Of a stretch of 64,000 nt of DNA, positions 17,471 through 26,063 are shown one piece after another; position 1 is the stretch's first letter; every line of letters begins with the position of its first letter. The stretch comes from Vibrio sp. VB16 (lineage in GTDB: Bacteria; Pseudomonadota; Gammaproteobacteria; Enterobacterales; Vibrionaceae). The stretch is taken from the NCBI RefSeq assembly GCF_015594925.2, contig NZ_CP087591.1, forward strand, positions 558,001 through 622,000, read 5' to 3'. Below the pieces are notes generated by a model. It made no database searches. It saw only the letters and a list, made by a program, of their open reading frames with translations, and was not told where the DNA came from. The position numbers and the translations under genes were made by a program.

Positions 17471-18853
17471 ATGAAATTGAAAACCATCGCTTTAGCCACA
17501 ATCACCGCATTGGCAAGCTCTAACTACGTTATGGCCGCACCAGATTTTGCACAAGCTCAAGCAGAAACGATTAGACCCAAAAACGTCATTATTTTTATAG
17601 GTGATGGCATGGGTTTAGGACAAATTGAAATCGCTCGTCATATGGAATATGGCAAAGACGGTTCTCATTTCATTGAATCATTACCCAATGTTGCTTTAGT
17701 TAAAACATACTCAGCAAATAATCAAGTCACTGATTCCGCCGCCGCTGGTACTGCCATTGCAACAAGCGTGAAAACAAACAACAGTGCTATTGGGGTTGAT
17801 CCTCAAGGCGTCGAAGTTGATAGTATTTTAGATGACTTCCAAAAAGCAGGCCGCAAGGTGGGCGTTATTTCAACTAATACCGTAACGGATGCGACGCCAG
17901 CAGCATTTACAGCAAGTGTTGCTGACCGTTATCAAGGCCAACCGGCTGCGGCACGTCAAATGCTAGAGCATGAGTATGATGTTTTATTAGGTGGCGGTTC
18001 AAAGTATTTTGGTCCTAAAAAACAAGATGGTGTCGATTTATTGCCAAAATTTGAAGAAACGGGCTATACCATCGTAAAAGATAAAGACCAGCTCGCGGCG
18101 GTTAAAGGCGTGGACAAACTTTTGGGTCTATTCAATCCAACTTATATGAACTATAAATTGGATCGTGATGACTTAAATAGTAACGAACCAAGCTTAGAAT
18201 TGATGACCGAAAAAGCGATAGATGTCCTTAACAAAGATAAAGATGGATTCTTCCTTATGGTTGAAGGCGCTCGAATTGATCACGCCGCACATGCCGCCGA
18301 TATTACCGGTGTCTGGCAAGAATTTATGGAGTTTGACCGCACTATCAAACAAACCGTAAATTGGGCTAAAGATCGCAATGACACACTAATTGTTGTATTG
18401 GCCGACCATGAAACCATGGGCTTATCTGTTACCGAACCAATGGACATTGCAGGTTTAAAAAACATCACTGTTTCACCTGAATTTATGGCAGGAAAACTCG
18501 TTAAAGCGGCCGATGGCAAAAGTTTTGAACCCGATTCAATTAAAGCCGTATTCAAAGAATACGCAGGCTTTGAAGTGACCGATGAACAAGTTGTTGAATT
18601 AAATTCTCACGTAATGGGTAAGAAAGGGAAGTTGAAGTATCAATACAAACTCGGTTGGGAAATTGGTTCAATGGTCGCCGCTCACTACCAAGCTGGTGCT
18701 ATCGATCGTGCGGTTAGAGAAGCCTCTAGCACTGGTGGTCACTCAGCGAACATGATTCCATTATTCGCAACAGGTCCTGGTTCTCAATACTTCGAAGGTG
18801 TCTTAAACAATACAGATGTACCAAAGCTCATTCGTAGTCTTACTCAGAAATAA
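17471..18853 (+). CDS. Alkaline phosphatase
   Basis: This secreted metallophosphatase (460 aa) hydrolyses phosphomonoesters in the periplasm. A signal peptide covers about residues 1-22 (ending VMAA). Metal and catalytic motifs are IFIGDGMG (Asp45), TDSAAAGTA with nucleophile Ser89, EGARIDHAAH, LADHETMG and the C-terminal GGHSANMIP His. No clear Pho box was found upstream, but a hairpin with arms AAAATACGG / CCGTATTTT lies at about 17389-17421. A bidirectional terminator follows. Confidence 0.92.
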   Translation: MKLKTIALATITALASSNYVMAAPDFAQAQAETIRPKNVIIFIGDGMGLGQIEIARHMEYGKDGSHFIESLPNVALVKTYSANNQVTDSAAAGTAIATSVKTNNSAIGVDPQGVEVDSILDDFQKAGRKVGVISTNTVTDATPAAFTASVADRYQGQPAAARQMLEHEYDVLLGGGSKYFGPKKQDGVDLLPKFEETGYTIVKDKDQLAAVKGVDKLLGLFNPTYMNYKLDRDDLNSNEPSLELMTEKAIDVLNKDKDGFFLMVEGARIDHAAHAADITGVWQEFMEFDRTIKQTVNWAKDRNDTLIVVLADHETMGLSVTEPMDIAGLKNITVSPEFMAGKLVKAADGKSFEPDSIKAVFKEYAGFEVTDEQVVELNSHVMGKKGKLKYQYKLGWEIGSMVAAHYQAGAIDRAVREASSTGGHSANMIPLFATGPGSQYFEGVLNNTDVPKLIRSLTQK

Positions 18854-18868
18854 TTTGTAAGAAAACAA

Positions 18869-18906
18869 AAGCCTCAACAGGATAGTTTTCCAGTTGAGGC
18901 TTTTTT
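18869..18906. terminator. Bidirectional terminator between alkaline phosphatase and fghA
   Basis: AAGCCTCAAC pairs with GTTGAGGCTT, with A-rich sequence on the left and six T on the right. It can serve the plus-strand phosphatase and the minus-strand frm operon. Confidence 0.9.
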
Positions 18907-18920
18907 CGGTCAATTAGCCG

Positions 18921-19760
18921 CTACTTATTAAGATATTCCGCGTGAAAACGCAGATGGTTTTCAATAAAGCTCGCGATAAAATAGTAGCTATGATCATAGC
19001 CATCACGGTAATTAACTTTTAACGGGTACCCTTTTTCCGTAGCAACAGATTCTAAATACTCCGTTTTTAGCTGTTCATTTAGGAACTCATCCGCTACGCC
19101 TTGATCAACCAAAGCAGGAACAAAGTCGACCGCCTCGCCAAGTAAAATACTCGCATCATACTCACGCCATTCCACTGTATCTCGCCCAAGATAGGCAGAA
19201 AAAGCCTTTTTACCCCAAGGTACTATAGACGGATGACAGATCGGACTAAAAGCCGAAACCGATTGATAGGCACCTGCATTTCGTAATGCAATAACAAGTG
19301 CACCGTGTCCGCCCATAGAGTGCCCTGCGATTGAACGCTTATCTGTCACTGGAAACGTCGATTCAATCAATTGTGGTAGCTCTTCAAGTACATAGTCATA
19401 CATATGATAATGTCTACTCCACGGTTCTTGGGTAGCATTAAGATAGAAACCAGCACCTTTGCCAAGATCGTAGCTGTCTGCATCTGCCACATCTTCACCA
19501 CGCGGGCTCGTATCTGGCGCAACAATCGCAATCCCAAGCTCAGACGCCAGAGATTGCACTCCCGATTTCTGCATGAAATTTTCATCGGTACAGGTCAGTC
19601 CCGACAACCAATACAAAACTGGAACTTTCTCACCATTTGACGCCTGTGGTGGCAAATAGATAGCAAATTGCATCTGACAATTTAGTACTTTCGAATGGTG
19701 GCTATAGCGTTTATGCCAGCCACCAAAACTCTTATTCACGCTGATATTTTCAATCGCCAC
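18921..19760 (-). CDS. fghA: S-formylglutathione hydrolase FghA
   Basis: This cytoplasmic esterase-D-type alpha/beta hydrolase (279 aa) converts S-formylglutathione to formate and glutathione. The nucleophile elbow is GHSMGG (Ser148). The catalytic His lies in GYDHSYYFI near 258, and GLTCTDENFMQKSG matches the family oxyanion region. The start is a GTG at 19760; no strong Shine-Dalgarno is visible. It is downstream of frmA on the same strand, separated by 185 bp, and completes the glutathione-dependent formaldehyde detoxification pathway. Confidence 0.95.
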   Translation of the reverse strand: MAIENISVNKSFGGWHKRYSHHSKVLNCQMQFAIYLPPQASNGEKVPVLYWLSGLTCTDENFMQKSGVQSLASELGIAIVAPDTSPRGEDVADADSYDLGKGAGFYLNATQEPWSRHYHMYDYVLEELPQLIESTFPVTDKRSIAGHSMGGHGALVIALRNAGAYQSVSAFSPICHPSIVPWGKKAFSAYLGRDTVEWREYDASILLGEAVDFVPALVDQGVADEFLNEQLKTEYLESVATEKGYPLKVNYRDGYDHSYYFIASFIENHLRFHAEYLNK

Positions 19761-19791
19761 TTTTCTAATACCATATTAAGTTAGTTTGTGA

Positions 19792-19945
19792 TCAATATCG
19801 AAGTAACTCCGCAGACCGCTCAAGACCTCCCTGTACGCTTAGCAATAGGCTTCCTTGCCCATTGATGTCTGCTCCATTACATCCATATTCCTGAACAGTT
19901 AATTTTTCCGATTGGTATAACTTCTGAGCTAGCTTTAATTTATGA
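19792..19945 (-). pseudogene. Possible relic of an ankyrin-repeat coding sequence
   Basis: The 185-bp gap between frmA and fghA contains an open minus-strand frame ending at 19792. Its C-terminus reads GADINGQGSLLLSVQGGLE followed by RSAELLRY, which has the spacing of one ankyrin repeat (GADIN..G.SLL...Q.G....AELL). No start codon or ribosome site of its own was found. The frame runs back into frmA. It could equally be chance. Confidence 0.25.
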
Positions 19946-21070
19946 TTAAAAATGAATAACAGTTCGAATACTCTTGCCTTCATGCATAAGGTCAAACGCT
20001 TCATTCACCTTATCTAGGCTCATCGTATGAGTAATAAAGTCATTAAGCTTAAACTCGCCTGCCATATAGCGTTCTACATAGTCAGGTAGTTCCGTGCGAC
20101 CTTTAACGCCACCAAACGCAGACCCTCTCCATACACGACCTGTTACGAGTTGGAATGGACGGGTAGAAATCTCCTGACCTGCCCCTGCAACACCAATCAC
20201 GACAGACTCTCCCCATCCTTTATGACAACACTCGAGCGCAGATCGCATTACGTTGACGTTACCAATACACTCAAAAGAGTAGTCAACACCACCATCGGTT
20301 AACTCCACAATGACATCCTGAATAGGTTGATCATAATCTTTCGGGTTGATGCAATCAGTCGCACCTAATTTCCGAGCAAGCTCAAACTTACTTTCGTTAA
20401 TATCGATAACAATGATTCGTGAAGCTTTAGCCATCGTTGCACCGATTACCGCTGACAATCCAATACCACCCATACCAAAAATCGCGACGGTTGCACCCTC
20501 TTCAACTTTCGCCGTATTCATTACTGCACCCATCCCAGTGGTCACACCACAACCAAGCAAACAAACCTCTTCAAGGGGCGCTTCAGGGTTTACTTTCGCA
20601 AGAGAGATCTCAGGTAAAACGGTATATTCAGAGAACGTCGAGGTTCCCATATAGTGGAAAATCTTAACTCCGTCTTTTGAAAAACGTGTCGTACCATCCG
20701 GCATAAGACCCTTACCCTGAGTCTCACGGATTTTTTGACAAAGGTTGGTCTTACCAGATTTACAGAATTTACATTCGCCACATTCTGGTGTGTAAAGCGG
20801 AATAACATGGTCACCAATTTGAACGCTAGTAACACCTTCGCCAATTGACTCAACGATACCGCCGCCTTCATGGCCCAGAATACATGGGAAAATACCCTCA
20901 GGGTCTTCACCTGAAAGGGTAAAGGCATCGGTATGACATACACCCGTCGCAATCATCTTTATTCGAACTTCACCTTTTTGAGGTGGCATAACATCGACTA
21001 TTTCCATCGATAGAGGTTCACCTACAGCCCATGCAACGGCGGCTTTGGATTTTATTGTTTGTGCTGTCAT
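19946..21070 (-). CDS. frmA: S-(hydroxymethyl)glutathione dehydrogenase FrmA (class III ADH)
   Basis: This Zn-dependent, NAD-linked enzyme (374 aa) oxidises S-hydroxymethylglutathione to S-formylglutathione. Catalytic Zn ligands Cys45 and His67 (GHEGGG) are present, as are all four structural Zn cysteines (97, 100, 103, 111). The NAD motif GMGGIGLSAV is visible. The frame is open to 21283, but the ATG at 21070 gives the family N-terminus and has an AAGGAT site. The divergent LysR gene at 21374 is the likely regulator. Confidence 0.95.
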   Translation of the reverse strand: MTAQTIKSKAAVAWAVGEPLSMEIVDVMPPQKGEVRIKMIATGVCHTDAFTLSGEDPEGIFPCILGHEGGGIVESIGEGVTSVQIGDHVIPLYTPECGECKFCKSGKTNLCQKIRETQGKGLMPDGTTRFSKDGVKIFHYMGTSTFSEYTVLPEISLAKVNPEAPLEEVCLLGCGVTTGMGAVMNTAKVEEGATVAIFGMGGIGLSAVIGATMAKASRIIVIDINESKFELARKLGATDCINPKDYDQPIQDVIVELTDGGVDYSFECIGNVNVMRSALECCHKGWGESVVIGVAGAGQEISTRPFQLVTGRVWRGSAFGGVKGRTELPDYVERYMAGEFKLNDFITHTMSLDKVNEAFDLMHEGKSIRTVIHF

Positions 21071-21373
21071 ATTGATATCCTTAATTTGATCGCTGAAAGC
21101 GTCTGGTCGTATTGCGTTCTCTAAAAGTATAGACACATTATAGTCTTCATTTTTGAGAGTGATAATCCCACGTCCATGAAAATCACTTTTACTATATGGT
21201 AATAATAAACATGACCAATACCAAACTTTCAAATTGCACATTATTATAATATTATTATTTATCAATGCTTTAATATATTTCACCTATTTTCACATCATCT
21301 CTTGTTGATTACAGTTATGATAAGCTAGACCATAGTCACTAGTCAGCGCCAAAATAATTACTGAGGGGTAATA
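21071..21373. other. Divergent promoter region frmA / LysR (303 bp)
   Basis: AT-rich with no separate gene. It should hold the promoters of frmA (minus) and the LysR gene (plus). The plus-strand LysR gene has a GAGGGG site just before its ATG. No operator could be assigned with confidence. Confidence 0.4.
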
Positions 21374-22243
21374 ATGTTTAACTGGGAAGGGGTAAACGAA
21401 TTTGTCGCCGTAACAGAGGCGGAAAGCTTCACCAAAGCCGCAAAACGCCTTGGTATATCAACGGCCCAAGTTAGCCGACAAATCAGCGCGCTAGAAACGA
21501 GGTTGGCGACCAAACTCTTCCACCGTACAACGCGTAAAGTGTCGGTAACCGAAGTTGGGATGATCTATTATCAACACTGTCGTCAGGTGCTTGACGGGTT
21601 GGAAGATGCTGAGCGCGCCATCACCCATTTGCAGAGTGCACCCAGAGGTTTGTTGAAGATTACCGCACCTATCACCTACGGTGAAAAAACAATCGCGCCT
21701 TTGATTAATGATTTCATGAGCAAATATCCCGAACTAAAGGTAAACATAAACCTGACTAATCAAAAACTTGATTTAGTCGATGAAGGGTATGATCTAGCGA
21801 TTCGATTGGGCCCACTAGAAGATTCAAGCATGATGGCGAAAAGACTCGGGGCACGAACCCAATATGTCTGCGCGTCCACAGGTTACTTGTCTACCTTTGG
21901 TATTCCCCACTCTTTATCAGAATTGGATCAACATAACTGCTTAGTAGGGACGCTGGAATACTGGCGATTTCAAGACTCTGGAAAACCCAAAAATATCAAG
22001 ATTAAAGGCAATTTGGTTTGTAATAGCGGTCACGCGCTCGTTGATGCTGCCATTAAAGGGTTAGGCATCATCCAGTTACCTGATTACTACGTTTTACCTC
22101 ATATAGAAGAGGGAAGACTAACCCAGATATTAGAACAAAATCGCTCCCCTGATGAAGCCATTTCAGCGCTCTATCCTAATAATCGACATCTGTCCCCAAA
22201 GGTAAGGGTGTTGTTAGATTACTTGGAGAAAGCGTTAGAATAG
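21374..22243 (+). CDS. LysR-family transcriptional regulator (next to frmA)
   Basis: This is a 289-aa LysR protein. The N-terminal winged helix-turn-helix is at about residues 17-36 (SFTKAAKRLGISTAQVSRQ), with a C-terminal inducer-binding domain. The fold is of the CrgA/DsdC-like subgroup (LFHRTTRKVSVTEVG). It is divergent from frmA-fghA, so it is the most likely activator or sensor for that operon, where E. coli uses the unrelated FrmR. It ends before a hairpin at 22321. Confidence 0.88.
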   Translation: MFNWEGVNEFVAVTEAESFTKAAKRLGISTAQVSRQISALETRLATKLFHRTTRKVSVTEVGMIYYQHCRQVLDGLEDAERAITHLQSAPRGLLKITAPITYGEKTIAPLINDFMSKYPELKVNINLTNQKLDLVDEGYDLAIRLGPLEDSSMMAKRLGARTQYVCASTGYLSTFGIPHSLSELDQHNCLVGTLEYWRFQDSGKPKNIKIKGNLVCNSGHALVDAAIKGLGIIQLPDYYVLPHIEEGRLTQILEQNRSPDEAISALYPNNRHLSPKVRVLLDYLEKALE

Positions 22244-22317
22244 AACAATACGGGAGCTGATCAATAAAAACTGACGACGTTCTTTGTAAAGCAGCGTCTT
22301 CAAACACACAAAAACGA

Positions 22318-22342
22318 AAAAGGGACCAAAAAGGTCCCTTAG
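22318..22342 (-). terminator. Terminator of kbl-tdh
   Basis: AAGGGACC pairs with GGTCCCTT around a 5-nt loop. On the minus strand the stem is followed by TTTTTCGTTTTT, 20 bp after the tdh stop. It may also stop the convergent LysR transcript. Confidence 0.85.
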
Positions 22343-22360
22343 TAATTTACTGAATTCCTG

Positions 22361-23392
22361 CTATTCCCAATCTAGAATAACTTTCCCAGACTGCCCACTA
22401 CGCATGGTGTCGAAGCCTTTTTGGAAGTCATTAATCTTGTAGTGATGTGTGATAATTGGGGTAAGATCTAAGCCGGACTGTATCAAACTGGCCATTTTGT
22501 ACCAGGTTTCAAACATCTCACGACCATAGATTCCTTTTATAACCATCCCTTTAAAAATAACCTGATTCCAATCTATTCCCATATCTTTAGGTGGAATGCC
22601 AAGTAGTGCAATTCGTCCACCGTGGTTCATTGCATGCAACATGCTGTTGAATGCAGAAGGGTTGCCCGACATCTCTAAGCCAACATCAAATCCTTCCGTC
22701 ATTTCTAACTCAGCCATCACCTCTTCAAGGTTTTGATTGGCAACATTGACGGCTCGAGTTACGCCCATCTTCTGCGCTAATTCCAAGCGGTATTCATTGA
22801 CATCAGTAATAACAACATGACGAGCACCAACATGTTTGGCTACGGCAGCCGCCATAATACCAATAGGCCCAGCCCCCGTGATAAGAACATCTTCTCCGAC
22901 AAGATCAAACGATAAAGCCGTATGAATAGCGTTACCAAATGGGTCAAATATCGATGCCAAATCATCCGAAATGCTATCTGGAATTTTAAATGCGTTGAAC
23001 GCGGGTATCACGAGGAACTCAGAGAATGCACCCGTACGGTTAACGCCGACACCCACCGTATTTCTGCATAGATGAGTTCGTCCACCACGACAGTTACGAC
23101 AATGCCCACACGTAATATGTCCTTCACCAGAAACACGGTCGCCAAGTGAAAAACCACGTACCTCTTGGCCAACGCCAACCACTTCACCGACGTACTCATG
23201 TCCAACAACCATAGGGACAGGGATCGTACTTTGCGACCAATCATCCCAGTTGTAGATGTGTACATCCGTTCCGCATATTGCCGTTTTCTTAATTCGTATC
23301 AACAGATCATTATGACCCATCTCTGGCTTATCTACTTCGGTAAGCCAAATACCTTCTTCAGGTTTTAGTTTTGCCAGTGCTTTAATTTTCAT
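22361..23392 (-). CDS. tdh: L-threonine 3-dehydrogenase
   Basis: This Zn-dependent medium-chain dehydrogenase (343 aa) oxidises threonine to 2-amino-3-ketobutyrate with NAD. Catalytic Zn residues Cys40 and His65-Glu66 and structural cysteines 95, 98, 101 and 109 are present, as is the Rossmann motif GAGPIGIMAA. The frame is open to 23476 (overlapping kbl), but the ATG at 23392 matches E. coli Tdh. It lies 40 bp after kbl as the second gene of the operon. Confidence 0.95.
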   Translation of the reverse strand: MKIKALAKLKPEEGIWLTEVDKPEMGHNDLLIRIKKTAICGTDVHIYNWDDWSQSTIPVPMVVGHEYVGEVVGVGQEVRGFSLGDRVSGEGHITCGHCRNCRGGRTHLCRNTVGVGVNRTGAFSEFLVIPAFNAFKIPDSISDDLASIFDPFGNAIHTALSFDLVGEDVLITGAGPIGIMAAAVAKHVGARHVVITDVNEYRLELAQKMGVTRAVNVANQNLEEVMAELEMTEGFDVGLEMSGNPSAFNSMLHAMNHGGRIALLGIPPKDMGIDWNQVIFKGMVIKGIYGREMFETWYKMASLIQSGLDLTPIITHHYKINDFQKGFDTMRSGQSGKVILDWE

Positions 23393-23432
23393 ACTTAAAT
23401 CTCTCAAGATACGTTGGGCTATTGCCACCGAC

Positions 23433-24626
23433 TTAGATAATCGCCATCTCTTTACCGACCAGAATAAAGGCATCAATCGCTTTATCTAACTCTTCACGAT
23501 TATGTGCTGCAGACATCTGAGTACGGATACGAGCCTGCCCTTTTGGTACGACAGGGAATGAGAAACCAACCACATAAATACCTTTTTCTAGGGATCGCTC
23601 AGCAAACTCGGCTGCGACCTTCGCATCACCAAGCATGATTGGAATAATCGCGTGGTCAGCGCCTCCCATAGTAAAGCCAGCGCCTTCCATACGAGTTCGG
23701 AAATGGGCCGCGTTTTCCCATAAATTGTCACGCAACTCTCCGCTTTCGGCTAAAAGGGCCAGCACGCGAATAGACGCTGAAACGATTGCTGGTGCAACGG
23801 AATTGGAAAACAGATATGGACGTGAACGTTGACGTAACCAATCCACGACTTCTTTTTTCCCGGAAGTATAACCACCAGATGCCCCACCCATCGCTTTACC
23901 TAATGTGCCGGTAATTATGTCAATTCGGTCAATCACATCATGATGTTCATGGGTTCCACGACCGTTTGCACCCATAAAACCAACTGCGTGAGAATCATCA
24001 ACCATCACGAGGGCATTGTATTTATCGGCTAAGTCACAAATTGCAGGAAGATTAGCGACAACACCATCCATAGAGAAAACCCCGTCAGTTACGATCATTT
24101 TATGACGAGCACCCGCCTTATCGGCATCGATAAGTTGTTGCTCTAGTTCTTGCATATTGTTGTTGGCATAACGAAAACGCATCGCTTTACATAGGCGAAC
24201 ACCATCGATGATAGAAGCATGGTTTAGTGCGTCGGATATTATCGCGTCTTCTTTACCTAAAATGGTCTCAAAAAGGCCCGTGTTCGCATCAAAACATGAG
24301 GTGTATAGGATCGTATCTTCTTTGCCTAAGAATTCTGACAGCTTCTGTTCCAGTACTTTATGTGAGTCTTGGGTACCACAGATAAAACGAACAGATGCCA
24401 TACCGAAACCGTGTTCATCCATGCCATCTTTTGCGGCCTGTATAAGATCGGGGTGATTCGCCAATCCAAGATAATTGTTCGCACAAAAATTCAGCACTTC
24501 TTCTCCAGTAGAGATAGAAACAGCGGCCTTTTGAGCAGAAGTAATGATACGTTCAGACTTATACAGTCCTTCTTCTTTTACTTCTTCAATCTGTTGATTT
24601 ATCTGATCATAAAATGCTGAAGACAT
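23433..24626 (-). CDS. kbl: 2-amino-3-ketobutyrate CoA ligase (glycine C-acetyltransferase)
   Basis: This PLP-dependent alpha-oxoamine synthase (397 aa) splits 2-amino-3-ketobutyrate with CoA into glycine and acetyl-CoA. The PLP Lys244 lies in TGTLGKAMGGASGG, the same number as in E. coli. VMVDDSHAVGFMG holds the cofactor Asp and His. It is the first gene of kbl-tdh, divergent from a LysR gene. Together the two enzymes turn threonine into glycine. Confidence 0.96.
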   Translation of the reverse strand: MSSAFYDQINQQIEEVKEEGLYKSERIITSAQKAAVSISTGEEVLNFCANNYLGLANHPDLIQAAKDGMDEHGFGMASVRFICGTQDSHKVLEQKLSEFLGKEDTILYTSCFDANTGLFETILGKEDAIISDALNHASIIDGVRLCKAMRFRYANNNMQELEQQLIDADKAGARHKMIVTDGVFSMDGVVANLPAICDLADKYNALVMVDDSHAVGFMGANGRGTHEHHDVIDRIDIITGTLGKAMGGASGGYTSGKKEVVDWLRQRSRPYLFSNSVAPAIVSASIRVLALLAESGELRDNLWENAAHFRTRMEGAGFTMGGADHAIIPIMLGDAKVAAEFAERSLEKGIYVVGFSFPVVPKGQARIRTQMSAAHNREELDKAIDAFILVGKEMAII

Positions 24627-24745
24627 GTTTGTATTCCTTGCTGAAAATGATGTATTTGTAGTGTAAAACTATTCTAACTGAAAGCGATAAAGACTATTAT
24701 CCCTCTACATGGAAAAACATTAATGAACCACAGGCACAAATAACG

Positions 24746-25663
24746 ATGATTTCTAATAAGTTGATCACACTTCTTCCTGATCTTGCTGTCTTTATTCTAG
24801 TCGAGCAGGAGAAAAGTTTTACTGCTGCAGCAAAGAAACTCAATGTAACGCCTTCTGCACTGAGTAAAACGATAACCCGCTTAGAAAAAGCGCTATCGGT
24901 AAAACTGTTTGAAAGAACTACACGAAAATTGCTCATCACCGAGGCGGGTAAAAAAATCTATGAAGAGTGCATCACCATGGTGAACTCCGCACAACAAGCG
25001 ATTGAACTATCGACAGAAGACCATAACCACCCTAGTGGACCCATTACCGTCGCCGCACCTGAAGCATTTCTCAATTCGGTTTTGCAACCTTTTGTTATTC
25101 CTTTTTTGAAAAAATACCCTGATATACAATTAAAACTTCGCGCAGCAGATGGCGACATTGATATCTTTAAAAACGGTATAGATATTGTTTTTCGGCTCAC
25201 GGATAAACCCGATGAAAATTTAGTATTAAAAGAGATGGGTAAAACAAATCTGGTCTTGTGTGCCAGTCGTGACTATCTGACCAACAAAGGTTACCCAACT
25301 CATCCCAATCAACTGGTTGAACATGATTGCCTTTATCTTGGTGAAACTGACAACGACCATATCTGGAGTTTTGTTAAGGACGATGAGTTACACCGGATCC
25401 CGGTTTCAGGCCGTTACGCGGTAAACCATTCACAAATGCGGCTCAATGGGGTTAAGAATAGTTTAGGTATTGGTATATTCCATGATTTTGTTATTCAAGA
25501 AGCAATACGGTCTGGTGAGGTAGAGGAAGTACTCAGTGACTGGACGATAAAAGGCAATTATCATGGCATGATTGCTCTTCAGTTCGCTCAAACCAAATAT
25601 ATGCCCGCTCGATTTCGTGTATTCATCGATTATGCGATGGAACATTTTCTCATCGCCAACTAG
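24746..25663 (+). CDS. LysR-family regulator (divergent from kbl-tdh)
   Basis: This is a 305-aa LysR regulator. The helix-turn-helix is at about residues 24-43 (SFTAAAKKLNVTPSALSKT), with LysR_substrate domain about 95-300. It is divergent from kbl-tdh by 119 bp, so control of threonine catabolism is the simplest inference. Its stop codon overlaps the ribosome binding site of the VOC-family gene that follows, so the two are translationally linked. Confidence 0.88.
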   Translation: MISNKLITLLPDLAVFILVEQEKSFTAAAKKLNVTPSALSKTITRLEKALSVKLFERTTRKLLITEAGKKIYEECITMVNSAQQAIELSTEDHNHPSGPITVAAPEAFLNSVLQPFVIPFLKKYPDIQLKLRAADGDIDIFKNGIDIVFRLTDKPDENLVLKEMGKTNLVLCASRDYLTNKGYPTHPNQLVEHDCLYLGETDNDHIWSFVKDDELHRIPVSGRYAVNHSQMRLNGVKNSLGIGIFHDFVIQEAIRSGEVEEVLSDWTIKGNYHGMIALQFAQTKYMPARFRVFIDYAMEHFLIAN

Positions 25664-25673
25664 GAGAACAACT

Positions 25674-26057
25674 GTGCTTAAACGAATTCATCACACTGCT
25701 ATTATCTGTTCAGATTATGAGGTATCAAAACGGTTTTATACTCACGTTCTGGGTCTAGAAGTGATCGCAGAAAACTACCGTGCTCACCGAGATTCCTACA
25801 AACTGGACCTTGCGCTACCAGATGGTGGACAGATCGAGTTATTCTCATTCCCTAATGCCCCTAAACGCCCCGATACACCAGAAGCTCAAGGGTTAAGGCA
25901 TCTGGCGTTTGTGGTCGATTCCGTAGAAAAAATCAAATGCGAGCTAGAGGCGAAAGGTATCGAAGTCGAATCGATTCGTATTGACGAGTATACAGGCAAA
26001 GCATTTACCTTTTTTAAAGATCCGGACGGGTTACCATTAGAGCTTTATCAAGCATAG
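25674..26057 (+). CDS. yaeR: VOC-family (glyoxalase/bleomycin-resistance-like) protein, YaeR type
   Basis: This is a 127-aa single-domain VOC metalloenzyme-like protein. It is very similar by eye to E. coli YaeR: IHHTAIICSDYEVSKRFY at the N-terminus, ELFSFPNAPKRPDTPEAQGL in the middle and FFKDPDGLPLELYQ at the end. Candidate metal ligands are His5/His6, Glu and the final Glu of LELY. The start is GTG at 25674, with AGGAGA overlapping the stop of the upstream LysR gene. The substrate is unknown. Next to threonine catabolism a role in aldehyde clearance is conceivable. Confidence 0.88.
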   Translation: MLKRIHHTAIICSDYEVSKRFYTHVLGLEVIAENYRAHRDSYKLDLALPDGGQIELFSFPNAPKRPDTPEAQGLRHLAFVVDSVEKIKCELEAKGIEVESIRIDEYTGKAFTFFKDPDGLPLELYQA

Positions 26058-26063
26058 CGAATA

